A stretch of DNA of 64,000 nt from assembly GCF_036038375.1 (NCBI RefSeq), contig NZ_CP107935.1, forward strand, positions 8,556,001 through 8,620,000. Direction: 5' to 3'. The stretch is from Streptomyces sp. NBC_00414 (GTDB lineage: Bacteria > Actinomycetota > Actinomycetes > Streptomycetales > Streptomycetaceae). Positions within the stretch are counted from its first letter, which is position 1. Every line of letters starts with the position of its first letter. The position numbers and the translations under genes are program-made. Below the pieces are notes generated by a model. The model ran no database searches. It worked only from the letters and a program-made list of their open reading frames with translations, and had not been told where the DNA came from. Shown in pieces: positions 17,846-25,597 of this stretch.

Positions 17846-18994
17846 TCAGCCCGTCGTCGTGTGGTGGGCCAGCGCCAGATGCGGGTCCGACTCGCCGGGC
17901 GCGGGTGACGGGTCGGCGTGCACCAGGGCCGCGGTGAGGCCCGGTACGGCGTGCAGCAGGGCGTGTTCGGCCGCGACCGCCACGCGGTGGGCCTGCCGTA
18001 CGCTCGCCTCCCCGTCGACGACCACGGCCACCTCGGCGCGCAGCCGGTGGCCGATCCAGCGCAGCCGCAGCTCACCGATCCCGTGCACGCCCGGCACCTC
18101 CCGCAGTGCCCGCTCGGCCGAGTCGAGGAGCGCCGGGTCGACCGCGTCCATGACCCGGCGGAACACCTCGCGCGCGGCGTCACGCAGCACCAGCAGCAGG
18201 GCCGCCGTGATCGCCAACCCGACCACCGGGTCGGCGAGTTGCCAGCCGATCGCCGCGCCGCCCGCGCCCAGCAGCACGGCGAGCGAGGTGAAGCCGTCCG
18301 TCCGGGCGTGCAGTCCGTCCGCGACCAGCGCGGCCGAGCCGATCTCGCGGCCGACGCGGATGCGGTAGCGGGCCACCCACTCGTTGCCCACGAAGCCGAT
18401 GACGGCCGCCGCGGCGACCACCGGCAGATGCTCGACGGGGCGCGGATCGAGCAGCCGGTCGATCGCCGTCCAGCCCGCGAAGACCGCGGAGGCCGCGATC
18501 GTCAGCACGATCACGAGTCCGGCCAGGTCCTCCGCCCGGCCGTAGCCGTAGGTGAAGCGGCGTGTCGCGGCCCGCCGGCCCAGCACGAAGGCGATGCCGA
18601 GCGGTACGGCGGTGAGCGCGTCCGCCGCGTTGTGCACGGTGTCGCCGAGCAGTGCCACCGAGCCGGAGACGGCGACGACGACCGCCTGCGCCACGGCGGT
18701 CACGCCGAGGACGGCCAGCGAGATCCAGAGCGTACGGACACCCCGGGCCGAGGACTCCAGGGCGGAGTCGACCTTGTCGGTGGTCGCGTGGGAATGCGGA
18801 GTGAGGAGGTGGGTCAGCCTGTGCCGGAGCGGGTGCCCGGACCGGGACGGGTGCCCCGAGCCGTGCGCGTGGCCGGGACGGCCGTGCGCGTGGCCGGACG
18901 TGGGCGCCCGGTCGGGTGCGTGATCATGCCCGTACCCGTCCTCCCCATCCCCGTACCCGTGGTCGTGCCGGTGCCCGCCCTGCTCGGTGCTCAC
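17846..18994 (-). CDS. Cation diffusion facilitator (CDF) metal exporter
   Basis: A 382-residue CDF transporter that should export Zn, Co, Ni or a similar divalent cation in exchange for protons. The first 75 residues are His-rich (HRHDHGYGDGEDGYGHDH, HAHGRPGHAHGSGH), a metal-binding extension. Six membrane helices follow, with the site motif LLGDTVHNAADALT and a second Asp site in VADGLHARTDGF, then a cytoplasmic domain. The GTG at 18994 has AAGGGGAA upstream. It is divergent from an ArsR-family repressor that very likely controls it. Metal specificity is unknown. Confidence 0.88.
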   Translation of the reverse strand: MSTEQGGHRHDHGYGDGEDGYGHDHAPDRAPTSGHAHGRPGHAHGSGHPSRSGHPLRHRLTHLLTPHSHATTDKVDSALESSARGVRTLWISLAVLGVTAVAQAVVVAVSGSVALLGDTVHNAADALTAVPLGIAFVLGRRAATRRFTYGYGRAEDLAGLVIVLTIAASAVFAGWTAIDRLLDPRPVEHLPVVAAAAVIGFVGNEWVARYRIRVGREIGSAALVADGLHARTDGFTSLAVLLGAGGAAIGWQLADPVVGLAITAALLLVLRDAAREVFRRVMDAVDPALLDSAERALREVPGVHGIGELRLRWIGHRLRAEVAVVVDGEASVRQAHRVAVAAEHALLHAVPGLTAALVHADPSPAPGESDPHLALAHHTTTG

Positions 18995-19116
18995 ACGTTC
19001 CCCTTCCCGGGACTCCGGTGCGCTCGGTGGACCCGGACCCGGACCTGGCCGGGCCCTGGACCCGGATCTGGCCCCGATGTCACTCGATGGACTTGCCCGG
19101 CCCACCGCGCCATTAT

Positions 19117-19132
19117 GTGCGTATGAGCGCAC
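19117..19132. promoter_or_regulatory. Candidate ArsR operator overlapping the arsR-type start
   Basis: GTGCG at 19117-19121 and CGCAC at 19128-19132 are inverted repeats around TATGAG. The dyad spans the regulator's start codon at 19123 and lies in the CDF/ArsR divergent region. The TATGAG centre is reminiscent of metal-sensing ArsR/SmtB sites. Confidence 0.45.
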
Positions 19133-19482
19133 GCATGCACCTGTCACCTGCGCACGATGAGCATCCGCGCACGCCGGGCGAGGAGCAGTTCGCCCTGGCC
19201 GCCGAACTTCTCGCCCTCCTGGGGGATCGCACCCGTCTCGTCCTGCTGCACTTTCTGGCCGAGGACGAGGCGGACGTCACGACGCTGACGGAGCGGTGCG
19301 GCGCCGCCCGCCCGGCGGTCAGCCAGCACCTGGCCCGCCTGCGGCTGGCGGGCCTTGTCAACACGCGCAAGGAGGGCCGCCGGGTGATCTATTCGCTGCG
19401 GGACGGGCATCTGCGCCGGGTCGTGGACGAGGCGCTGAATCTGGCCGACCACCGGCTGAGCGACAGGCCGGCGCACGATTGA
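19123..19482 (+). CDS. ArsR/SmtB-family metal-responsive repressor
   Basis: A 119-residue winged-helix repressor of the ArsR/SmtB family: LLALLGDRTRLVLLHFL, the recognition region CGAARPAVSQHLARLR, then the wing RKEGRRVIYSLRD. C-terminal His and Asp residues (DGHLRRVVDEALNLADH) fit an alpha-5 metal site, as in Zn or Ni/Co sensors. Metal binding would release it from DNA. It is divergent from the His-rich CDF exporter, the standard arrangement for metal-induced export. ATG 19123 is chosen; ATG 19135 is also possible. Confidence 0.87.
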   Translation: MSARMHLSPAHDEHPRTPGEEQFALAAELLALLGDRTRLVLLHFLAEDEADVTTLTERCGAARPAVSQHLARLRLAGLVNTRKEGRRVIYSLRDGHLRRVVDEALNLADHRLSDRPAHD

Positions 19483-19502
19483 GCGGTCCTGTCCGCCGTC
19501 CT

Positions 19503-19526
19503 GTTTCGGGTGCGGCCTCTGGGTAC
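19503..19526 (+). promoter_or_regulatory. Sigma-B-like promoter before the VOC gene
   Basis: GTTT at 19503-19506, exactly 14 bases, then GGGTAC at 19521-19526 matches the Streptomyces sigma-B-type pattern GNNT-N14-16-GGGTAY. It points towards the VOC gene 150 bases downstream, suggesting stress-responsive expression. Confidence 0.45.
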
Positions 19527-19676
19527 TCGGGGCGTGAGAGCCAGCCTGCCTCCGGGCGGGGGAGGCGCGACCGGGGGATGCTGAGGAGGCGGAACCACGG
19601 CACGGCCCGGCGAGTTCTTCCGGCGCCGTCGGCCGTCCGCCCACACCCCTCGGCACGATTCAGGAACGGTACTGCC

Positions 19677-20474
19677 ATGAACCGCGACGCAAGAGTCCGA
19701 AGCGACGTCGTCTCCAGCCATTCGGTGGCGGGCGCCCCGTGCTGGGTCAGCCTGACGGCGCGCGACCAGGAGACCTCCGAGGCCTTCTACCGGGCGGTCC
19801 TGGGCTGGCGGTTCCGGACGACCTCACTGATGGACCGCTTCCGGATCGCCTACGCGGACGGGGTGCCCGTCGCGGGCATCGCGGCCGTGGCCACGATGTG
19901 GCAGATGGCAGTCGCCTGGACCCCGTACTTCGCCGTGGACAGTGCCGACGAGGCGGTGGCCCGGGGCCAGGAGCGCGGTGGCACGACGGCGGTCGGGCCC
20001 ATCGGCTTCCCGCCGGGCCGGGCGGCCCTGCTGGCGGACCGCGACGGAGCCGTCTTCGGCATCTGGGAGGGCCAGCTCGTCGTCGGCTGGGAGACCTGGC
20101 GGCGGGCCGCCCCCGCCTTCCTCAGGCTTCACACCCGCAACGCCTTCGACGCCGCGATGTTCTACGGCGAGGTGCTGGAGTGGGCGACCTCGCGGCCCGG
20201 CTGCTGCGAGGTGCACTACGACGGGGACGAGGTGGTCCTGCGCAGCGACGGCGCCGTGGTGGCCCGTATCCACTCCGGTGCGGTGGAGGCCGCTCCCGAC
20301 CCCACGATCCGGCCGCACTGGCAGGTCCACTTCCCGGTCCCGGACGTGGAGGCCTGTGTCCGTGCGGCGCTGGCTCACGGGGGCACGGTCCGGGACGGCG
20401 CGACCACCACGGAGGCGGTGCTGCGGGATCCCGACGGCGCGCAGTTCACGGTGACGTCGAAGCCTCAGCCGTGA
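19677..20474 (+). CDS. Two-domain VOC (glyoxalase/dioxygenase fold) protein
   Basis: A 265-residue protein with two vicinal-oxygen-chelate domains. The first (about 20-137) holds WVSLTARDQETSEAFYRAVLGW and AALLADRDGAVFGIWEG; the second (about 140-262) holds FLRLHTRNAFDAAMFYGEVLEW and VLRDPDGAQFTVTS. This double layout is common in Streptomyces proteins of unknown substrate, and also occurs in glyoxalases and resistance proteins. Only some of the His/Glu metal ligands are evident, so enzymatic activity is uncertain. The start has AGGAA about 8 bases upstream. The sigma-B-like promoter upstream hints at a stress role. Confidence 0.82.
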   Translation: MNRDARVRSDVVSSHSVAGAPCWVSLTARDQETSEAFYRAVLGWRFRTTSLMDRFRIAYADGVPVAGIAAVATMWQMAVAWTPYFAVDSADEAVARGQERGGTTAVGPIGFPPGRAALLADRDGAVFGIWEGQLVVGWETWRRAAPAFLRLHTRNAFDAAMFYGEVLEWATSRPGCCEVHYDGDEVVLRSDGAVVARIHSGAVEAAPDPTIRPHWQVHFPVPDVEACVRAALAHGGTVRDGATTTEAVLRDPDGAQFTVTSKPQP

Positions 20475-20622
20475 GTTCCGCGGCCGGCGGATCGCGCCAC
20501 CAGAATGATTCCTTCCGGCTCAAAGAAGCCTATTCATGACCGGAAGTGACTGATAAAGAATCGGGTTGTCTGTCAATTGCACGAAACCCCTTGCTGCCGC
20601 CCCGTCACGGCACGTACATCTG

Positions 20623-20648
20623 TCCCCGCAACAGTCGTATTCCGGGGG
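20623..20648 (+). promoter_or_regulatory. Small hairpin covering the ribosome site of the MHYT gene
   Basis: TCCCCG at 20623-20628 can pair with CGGGGG at 20643-20648, which is the purine-rich ribosome site before the ATG at 20660. This could limit translation of the membrane sensor. The stem is short and may be incidental. Confidence 0.3.
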
Positions 20649-20659
20649 GATGTTGGCAT

Positions 20660-21544
20660 ATGCAAGGTACGGTCGACGGATTCAGCTATGGAACGGTCAC
20701 ACCGGTCACGGCTTATGTGATGGCCTGTCTGGGAGCCGCCCTGGGACTGCGTTGCATCACCCGCTCCCTGCGCAACGACAAGTCGTGGAAACCGGGTTGG
20801 CTCGCGCTCGGGGCGGCTTCGATCGGCTGCGGGATCTGGACCATGCATTTCATCGCCATGATCGGATTCCAGGTCGAGGAGAGCCGTATCCGCTACGACG
20901 TCGGCCTGACCGTGCTCAGCCTCGCGGTGGCGATAGCCGTGGTAGGTATCGGCGTCCTCGCCGTCGGCTATCGCGGTGCGAGCACGACGACCCTGGTCAT
21001 CGCGGGCACGTTCACCGGCCTCGGGGTCGCGGCCATGCACTACATCGGCATGGCCGCCATTCGCCTCAACGGCAGCCTGCGGTACGAGGTCCGTACCGTC
21101 GCGCTCTCCGTCCTGATCGCCGTCGTCGCCGCGACCGCCGCGCTCTGGGCGGCGGTCGCGATCCGCGGCTTCCTGACCAGCCTGGCGGCGAGCCTCGTCA
21201 TGGGCGTCGCCGTGACCGGTATGCACTACACGGGCATGGCGGCCGTCAGCGTGCACCTGCACGGTGCGGCCGGCTCGCCCGACGTGGGCGACTCCGCCCA
21301 CTCGCTGCTGCTGCCGATGCTCATCGGCCCGGTCCTCTTCCTGGCGCTCGCGGGAGTGGTGGTGATGTTCGACCCGATGCTCGTCCTCGGGGACGGCGAC
21401 TGGAACCGGACCGCGTCCCGCCGCCGGGGGCCCGGCCCGCGCACGGAGCCGCCCGCCTGGTCCGGCTCGGCGTTCGAGGCCCCGCCGAAGGCGACGGACC
21501 GGCGCGCGTACGAGCCCGGTGCGCCGGGGCGGCGCAACGGGTGA
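20660..21544 (+). CDS. MHYT-domain membrane sensor protein
   Basis: A 294-residue integral membrane protein with about seven helices and three MHYT motifs: MHFIAM (62-67), MHYIGM (126-131) and MHYTGM (188-193). MHYT modules are predicted to bind a metal such as copper and to sense oxygen, CO or NO. In many bacteria they are joined to GGDEF/EAL domains; here the protein ends in a disordered tail rich in R, P and A with no output domain, so it must act through a partner or serve another role. ATG at 20660 follows GGGGGGA. Confidence 0.85.
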   Translation: MQGTVDGFSYGTVTPVTAYVMACLGAALGLRCITRSLRNDKSWKPGWLALGAASIGCGIWTMHFIAMIGFQVEESRIRYDVGLTVLSLAVAIAVVGIGVLAVGYRGASTTTLVIAGTFTGLGVAAMHYIGMAAIRLNGSLRYEVRTVALSVLIAVVAATAALWAAVAIRGFLTSLAASLVMGVAVTGMHYTGMAAVSVHLHGAAGSPDVGDSAHSLLLPMLIGPVLFLALAGVVVMFDPMLVLGDGDWNRTASRRRGPGPRTEPPAWSGSAFEAPPKATDRRAYEPGAPGRRNG

Positions 21545-21583
21545 ACGCTGCCGGGACGGCCCAGGAAGGTCAGCCCATCCGGG

Positions 21584-21991
21584 TCAGCCCAGGCGGGGGA
21601 TCTCGATCGCCGGGCAGCGGTCCATGACCATGTCGAGGCCGGCCGCGCGGGTGCGCTGGTACGCGGCCTCGTCGATCACGCCGAGCTGGTACCAGACGGC
21701 CTTGGCGCCGATGGCGACGGCCTCGTCGGCGACGGCGCCGGCCAGGTCGCTGTTGACGAACACGTCGACCACGTCGACCTCGAAGGGAATGTCCGCCAGG
21801 GAGGCGTATCCCTTCTCCCCGTGGACCGTCTCGGCCTTCGGGTGGACGGGGATCACGCGCTTGCCGTAGCGCTGGAGCACGTCCGCGACGCCGTACGCGG
21901 CACGGCGTTCGTTCGACGACAGGCCCACGACGGCCCAGGTGTCGCCGCTCTCGGTGAGGATCTTGCGGATCGTTGCCGGGTCGCCGTACAC
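21584..21991 (-). CDS. CoA-binding (Rossmann-fold) protein
   Basis: A 135-residue single-domain CoA-binding protein related to the N-terminal domain of succinyl-CoA synthetase alpha and to YccU. Visible are WAVVGLSSNERRAAYGVADVL with the nucleotide-binding loop, KRVIPVHPKA, VDVVDVFVNSD, and AKAVWYQLGVIDEAA. Such free-standing proteins bind CoA and are sometimes CoAlated, but their role is unsettled. The GTG at 21991 has AGGAGG 7 bases upstream. It is divergent from the cobalamin-riboswitch region. Confidence 0.87.
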   Translation of the reverse strand: MYGDPATIRKILTESGDTWAVVGLSSNERRAAYGVADVLQRYGKRVIPVHPKAETVHGEKGYASLADIPFEVDVVDVFVNSDLAGAVADEAVAIGAKAVWYQLGVIDEAAYQRTRAAGLDMVMDRCPAIEIPRLG

Positions 21992-22359
21992 GGTGGGCCT
22001 CCTGCGGGTGTGAGTGTGTCTGGGCCCGACAACAGCGGGGGTGGCCCGGTGATTCCCGACGTCGGGCAGGCGCCCCGTCCAGTTCATGGGAGGGGGTGGG
22101 GCTGCGGGCCTGGGCGGGGTGCGGCCCGGTGGGGGTTGTTCACGCAGTTCCCCGGGCCCCTGGCGGTGTGCAGTTCCCGTGCCCTGAAAGGGGGCCCCTG
22201 ACGCGGCGGTGATCAACAGAAACTCTGCGTTGCTTCGGCGATGGGTGCGACGTGCGATGGGTGCGATGGGTGCTGCGGGGGAGCCGTGCGGCTGCCGCGG
22301 GACGGGAGCCGGAGCCCTGCGCCACTGCCGAGTGGCCCCGAAAGCCGCCGTGATAGCTT
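21992..22359. other. Intergenic stretch without a recognisable gene
   Basis: About 370 bases between the CoA-binding gene and the cobalamin riboswitch. No reading frame here has a ribosome site or recognisable protein. It holds GC-rich, low-complexity sequence and a weak relative of the GTTCCCCGCGCCCCT element (near 22149-22200). The promoter of the btu operon must lie in its last part; I cannot place it. Confidence 0.5.
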
Positions 22360-22530
22360 GCGAAAGCCAGTCGAACCCATGTACGTGGGTCAGGGAATCC
22401 GGTGGAAATCCGGAGCTGACGCGCAGCGGTGAGGGTGACGGGCGTGGCATCGGCCACTGGACCGGATCGACGGTCCGGGAAGGCGCCTCGTCCGGATGAA
22501 CCCGAGTCCGAAGACCTGCTGGCGGCCTCC
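22360..22530 (+). promoter_or_regulatory. Cobalamin (B12) riboswitch
   Basis: The conserved elements appear in order. They are CAGGGAATCCGGTGGAAATC then CCGGAGCTGACGCGCAGCGG (the core that replaces the usual CCGCCACTG), GAGGGTGACGG, CCACTGG and GGGAAGGC. The distal box is CCGAGTCCGAAGACCTGC. GCCAG at 22366-22370 can pair with CTGGC at 22519-22523 to form P1. It should reduce expression of the downstream btuFCD genes when adenosylcobalamin is plentiful. Confidence 0.9.
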
Positions 22531-22604
22531 GTGGTCCCGAGACGGCGGGGGAGCACCGTACGACCGGGCTTCGCGTTCGAGCCCTCGACGTCTGAGGAAC
22601 TTCC

Positions 22605-23630
22605 GTGCCCATCGCACGCCCCGCCCGCCCTGCCGCCCTGCTCATTTCCGGGGTCATCCTGTTGACCGGCTGCGGCGGCGCCTCGCCCGCCGACGGCAAG
22701 GCCTCCGAGGCCGCCGTCACCCTGGACAACTGCGGCCACACCGTCCGCGTGGAGTCCCCGCCCCGGCGGGCCGTCTCCCTCAACCAGGGCACCACCGAGA
22801 TCATGCTCTCGCTGGGCCTCGCCGACCGTATGGCCGGCACCGCCACCTGGACCGACCCGGTCATGAAGGGCCTGGAGAAGGCCGACGCGAAGGTGAAGCG
22901 GATCGCCGACAACAACCCTTCCTTCGAACGGGTCCTGGACGCCGACCCCGACTTCGTCGCCGCCTCGTTCGAGTCCACGCTCGGCAAGGGAGGCGTCGCC
23001 ACCCGGGAGCAGTTCGAGAAGCTCGGCGTACCCGCGTACGTCTCGCCCTCCGACTGCGCGGGCAAGGACAACACCGGAGACGGCGACGGCGCCCGCAAAA
23101 AGCCTCTCGGTATCGACGCGATCTACGGCGAGATACATGATCTGGCCGAGGTGTTCGGCGTGCAGGAGCGGGGCGACAAGCTCGTCGCCGAGCTGAAGCA
23201 GCGCATGAAGAAGGCCACCGCGGGCGTCGACGCCTCGGACGTCTCCCTCCTCTACTGGTTCGCCAACTCCGAATCGCCCTACATGGCGGGCTGCTGCGGC
23301 GCCCCCGGCATCATCACCCGGGCGTTCGACGCGAAGAACGTCTTCGACGACACCCACGAGGAATGGCCCCAGATCAACTGGGAGACGGTCGCCGACCGCG
23401 ACCCCGACGTCCTCGTGATCGGCGATCTGACCCGCAAGTCGCAGACCGCCGAGTCCGCGAAGAAGAAGATCGAGTTCCTGGAGTCCGACCCGGTCACCAA
23501 GAACTTGACCGCCGTCAGGAAGAAGCGGTACGTCCTGCTCAGCGGGCAGGCCATGAACCCGACCATCCGCACCGTCGAGGGCGTCGAACAAGTGGCCGCC
23601 GCCCTGCGGGAGTTCGGGCTCGCCGGGTGA
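22605..23630 (+). CDS. btuF: Cobalamin ABC transporter substrate-binding lipoprotein
   Basis: A 341-residue periplasmic-binding-type lipoprotein. The signal peptide ends in the lipobox LLTGC with Cys23 as lipid anchor. The two-lobed class III (BtuF/FhuD) fold is suggested by RRAVSLNQGTTEIMLSLGL, VLDADPDFVAAS and DPDVLVIGDLT. FecCD-type systems carry iron-siderophores or B12; the riboswitch directly upstream identifies cobalamin or a corrinoid as the likely cargo. GTG at 22605 follows GAGGAAC. The gene's stop overlaps the permease start (GTGA). Confidence 0.83.
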   Translation: MPIARPARPAALLISGVILLTGCGGASPADGKASEAAVTLDNCGHTVRVESPPRRAVSLNQGTTEIMLSLGLADRMAGTATWTDPVMKGLEKADAKVKRIADNNPSFERVLDADPDFVAASFESTLGKGGVATREQFEKLGVPAYVSPSDCAGKDNTGDGDGARKKPLGIDAIYGEIHDLAEVFGVQERGDKLVAELKQRMKKATAGVDASDVSLLYWFANSESPYMAGCCGAPGIITRAFDAKNVFDDTHEEWPQINWETVADRDPDVLVIGDLTRKSQTAESAKKKIEFLESDPVTKNLTAVRKKRYVLLSGQAMNPTIRTVEGVEQVAAALREFGLAG

Positions 23631-24667
23631 CTCGCGAGGCGATGCGCGGGGCGACACGGCCGCGCGTGGGGCTGCTGTGCGCGGCCGGTGTGGCACTGCT
23701 CGTCGCATCCGTAGCCGTCGCGATCACCATCGGTCCGGCGGACATCCGCGTGGCCGACGTCTGGTCCGTGGTCGCGTCCCATCTCGGCTGGGGGAGTACG
23801 GAGCTGAGCCCCATCCGGGACGGGATCGTCTGGCAGCTGCGGCTGCCGCGCACCCTGCTGGCCGCCGTCTGCGGGGCCGGGCTCGCGGTGTGCGGCGCCG
23901 TGATGCAGTCCCTGCTGCGCAACCCGCTCGCCGACCCGTTCGTCCTCGGGGTGTCCTCGGGAGCCTCGACCGGCGCGGTCGTCGTGGTCGTCCTCGGCGC
24001 CGGCGGCGGCCTGGTGTCGGTCTCCGCCGGAGCGTTCCTCGGAGCGCTGCTGTCGTTCGGACTCGTGCTGCTGCTCAGCCACACCCTCGGCGGGACGACG
24101 GACCGGGTGGTGCTCAGCGGGGTCGCCGCGATGCAGCTCTTCTCCGCGCTGACCTCGTTCGTCGTGATGACCGCCGCCGACGCCGAGACCACCCGCGGCG
24201 TGCTGTTCTGGCTGCTCGGCTCCCTGGGCGGGGTCGGCTGGACCGACGTCTGGGTCTGCCTCGCGGTCCTGGTGGTCGCGCTGGCGGTCTGCCTGGCGTA
24301 CGCGCGCACGCTGGACGCGTTCGCCTTCGGGCAGGACGCCGCCGCGAGTCTCGGGGTGTCCGTGGCCCGCACCCGGCTGGTGCTGCTGTGCGTGACGGCG
24401 CTCCTGACGGCCGCGCTCGTCAGCTCGGCGGGCGCCATCGGCTTCGTCGGACTCGTCCTGCCGCACGCCGCCCGGGCGCTGGTGGGCTCCGGTCACGCCC
24501 GGCTGCTGCCGGTCGCCGCCCTCGCCGGGGCGGTGTTCCTCGTGTGGGTGGACACCCTGGCCCGTACCGTCCTCGACCCCCAGGAGGTGCCCGTGGGCGT
24601 GGTCACCTCACTCATCGGCGTACCGGTGTTCGTGCTGGTGCTGTACCGGACACGGAGGACGCGATGA
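23627..24667 (+). CDS. btuC: FecCD/BtuC-family ABC transporter permease
   Basis: A 346-residue permease with about 9-10 hydrophobic segments. FecCD landmarks are WQLRLPRTLLAAVCGAGLAVCG, RNPLADPFVLGVSSGAS, GAIGFVGLVLPHAARALVG (the loop that touches the ATPase) and LARTVLDPQEVPVGVVTSLIG. Two copies form the channel of a B12-type importer. GTG at 23627 overlaps the stop of the binding-protein gene (GTGA); an in-frame ATG at 23642 is also possible. It is the second gene of the riboswitch-controlled operon. Confidence 0.85.
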   Translation: MTREAMRGATRPRVGLLCAAGVALLVASVAVAITIGPADIRVADVWSVVASHLGWGSTELSPIRDGIVWQLRLPRTLLAAVCGAGLAVCGAVMQSLLRNPLADPFVLGVSSGASTGAVVVVVLGAGGGLVSVSAGAFLGALLSFGLVLLLSHTLGGTTDRVVLSGVAAMQLFSALTSFVVMTAADAETTRGVLFWLLGSLGGVGWTDVWVCLAVLVVALAVCLAYARTLDAFAFGQDAAASLGVSVARTRLVLLCVTALLTAALVSSAGAIGFVGLVLPHAARALVGSGHARLLPVAALAGAVFLVWVDTLARTVLDPQEVPVGVVTSLIGVPVFVLVLYRTRRTR

Positions 24668-25551
24668 CGGCCGAGCGCATCGAAGACGTCGAGTGCGGCG
24701 TCGGCGTGGAGGGCGTCGGGAAGGGGGAGGCCGTCCCGGCTGCCGGGCTCCGGGCCCGGCGCGTGACCCGTACCGCCGACGGGCGCGTCATCCTGGACGG
24801 CGTCAGCATCAGTCCCGCCCCGGGTACCACCGTCGGCCTCCTCGGTCCGAACGGCTCCGGCAAGTCCACCCTCCTGCGCCTGCTCTCCGGCGTCCTCGCC
24901 CCCGCCTCCGGCGTGGTCACCCTCGACGGCCGCCCGCTCGCCGAACTGGGCCGCCGCGACATCGCCCGCCGTATCGCGGTCGTCGAGCAACAGGCGGACA
25001 CCCAGGTCGAGCTGAGCGTCCTGGACGTCGTACGCCTCGGTCGTACTCCGCACCGCCGCGCCTGGACGCCCCCGTCCCCGGCCGACGAGGAGGCCGTGCG
25101 CGAGGCACTGGACCGCACCGGCCTGGCCGACCGCGCCCACCAGTCCTGGCACACCCTGTCCGGCGGCGAACGCCAACGCGTGCAGATCGCCCGCGCCCTC
25201 GCCCAGGAACCCCACGAACTCCTCCTGGACGAACCGACGAACCACCTGGACATCCAGCACCAGCTCGACCTGCTGGGCCTGGTCACCTCGTTGCCGGTCA
25301 CCAGTGTCGTCGCTCTGCACGACCTCAACCTCGCCGCGATGTACTGCGACCGGCTCGTCGTCCTGCGCGAGGGGCGCGTGGTGGCCGTCGGGACACCGGC
25401 CGACGTCCTCACGGAGAAACTCATCGCCGAGGTGTACGGCGTGCGGACCGCCGTCACCCGCGACGGTTCCGACGGCCGGCCGCACGTGCGTTTCCTGGGC
25501 ACCGTGAGGCGGACCGCGCCCCCGGAACTCGCGAACACGTGTCCGGAATGA
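24664..25551 (+). CDS. btuD: BtuD-type ABC transporter ATPase
   Basis: A 295-residue ATP-binding subunit. Walker A is GPNGSGKST (about 60-68), the Q-loop is in VVEQQADTQVELSV, the signature is LSGGERQR, Walker B is LLLDEPTNHLD and the H-loop is VALHDLN. All ATPase motifs are intact. About 30 extra residues precede the domain, rich in V/G/E (VECGVGVEGVGKGEA). ATGA overlaps the permease stop, giving a tightly coupled three-gene importer with the upstream genes. Confidence 0.88.
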   Translation: MTAERIEDVECGVGVEGVGKGEAVPAAGLRARRVTRTADGRVILDGVSISPAPGTTVGLLGPNGSGKSTLLRLLSGVLAPASGVVTLDGRPLAELGRRDIARRIAVVEQQADTQVELSVLDVVRLGRTPHRRAWTPPSPADEEAVREALDRTGLADRAHQSWHTLSGGERQRVQIARALAQEPHELLLDEPTNHLDIQHQLDLLGLVTSLPVTSVVALHDLNLAAMYCDRLVVLREGRVVAVGTPADVLTEKLIAEVYGVRTAVTRDGSDGRPHVRFLGTVRRTAPPELANTCPE

Positions 25552-25597
25552 TGTCGGCATCCCTGCGCGCGGCCTTCCACACGCCTACGCTCAGCCC

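Noticed and set aside
20475..20659. Possible c-di-AMP (ydaO) or other riboswitch before the MHYT gene
   Set aside because: Only a short GC hairpin over the ribosome site is clear; I could not find the conserved riboswitch boxes.
22140..23708. Minus-strand frame of about 520 codons over btuF
   Set aside because: Shadow of the BtuF gene and riboswitch. No motif, and the plus strand has a lipoprotein plus riboswitch.
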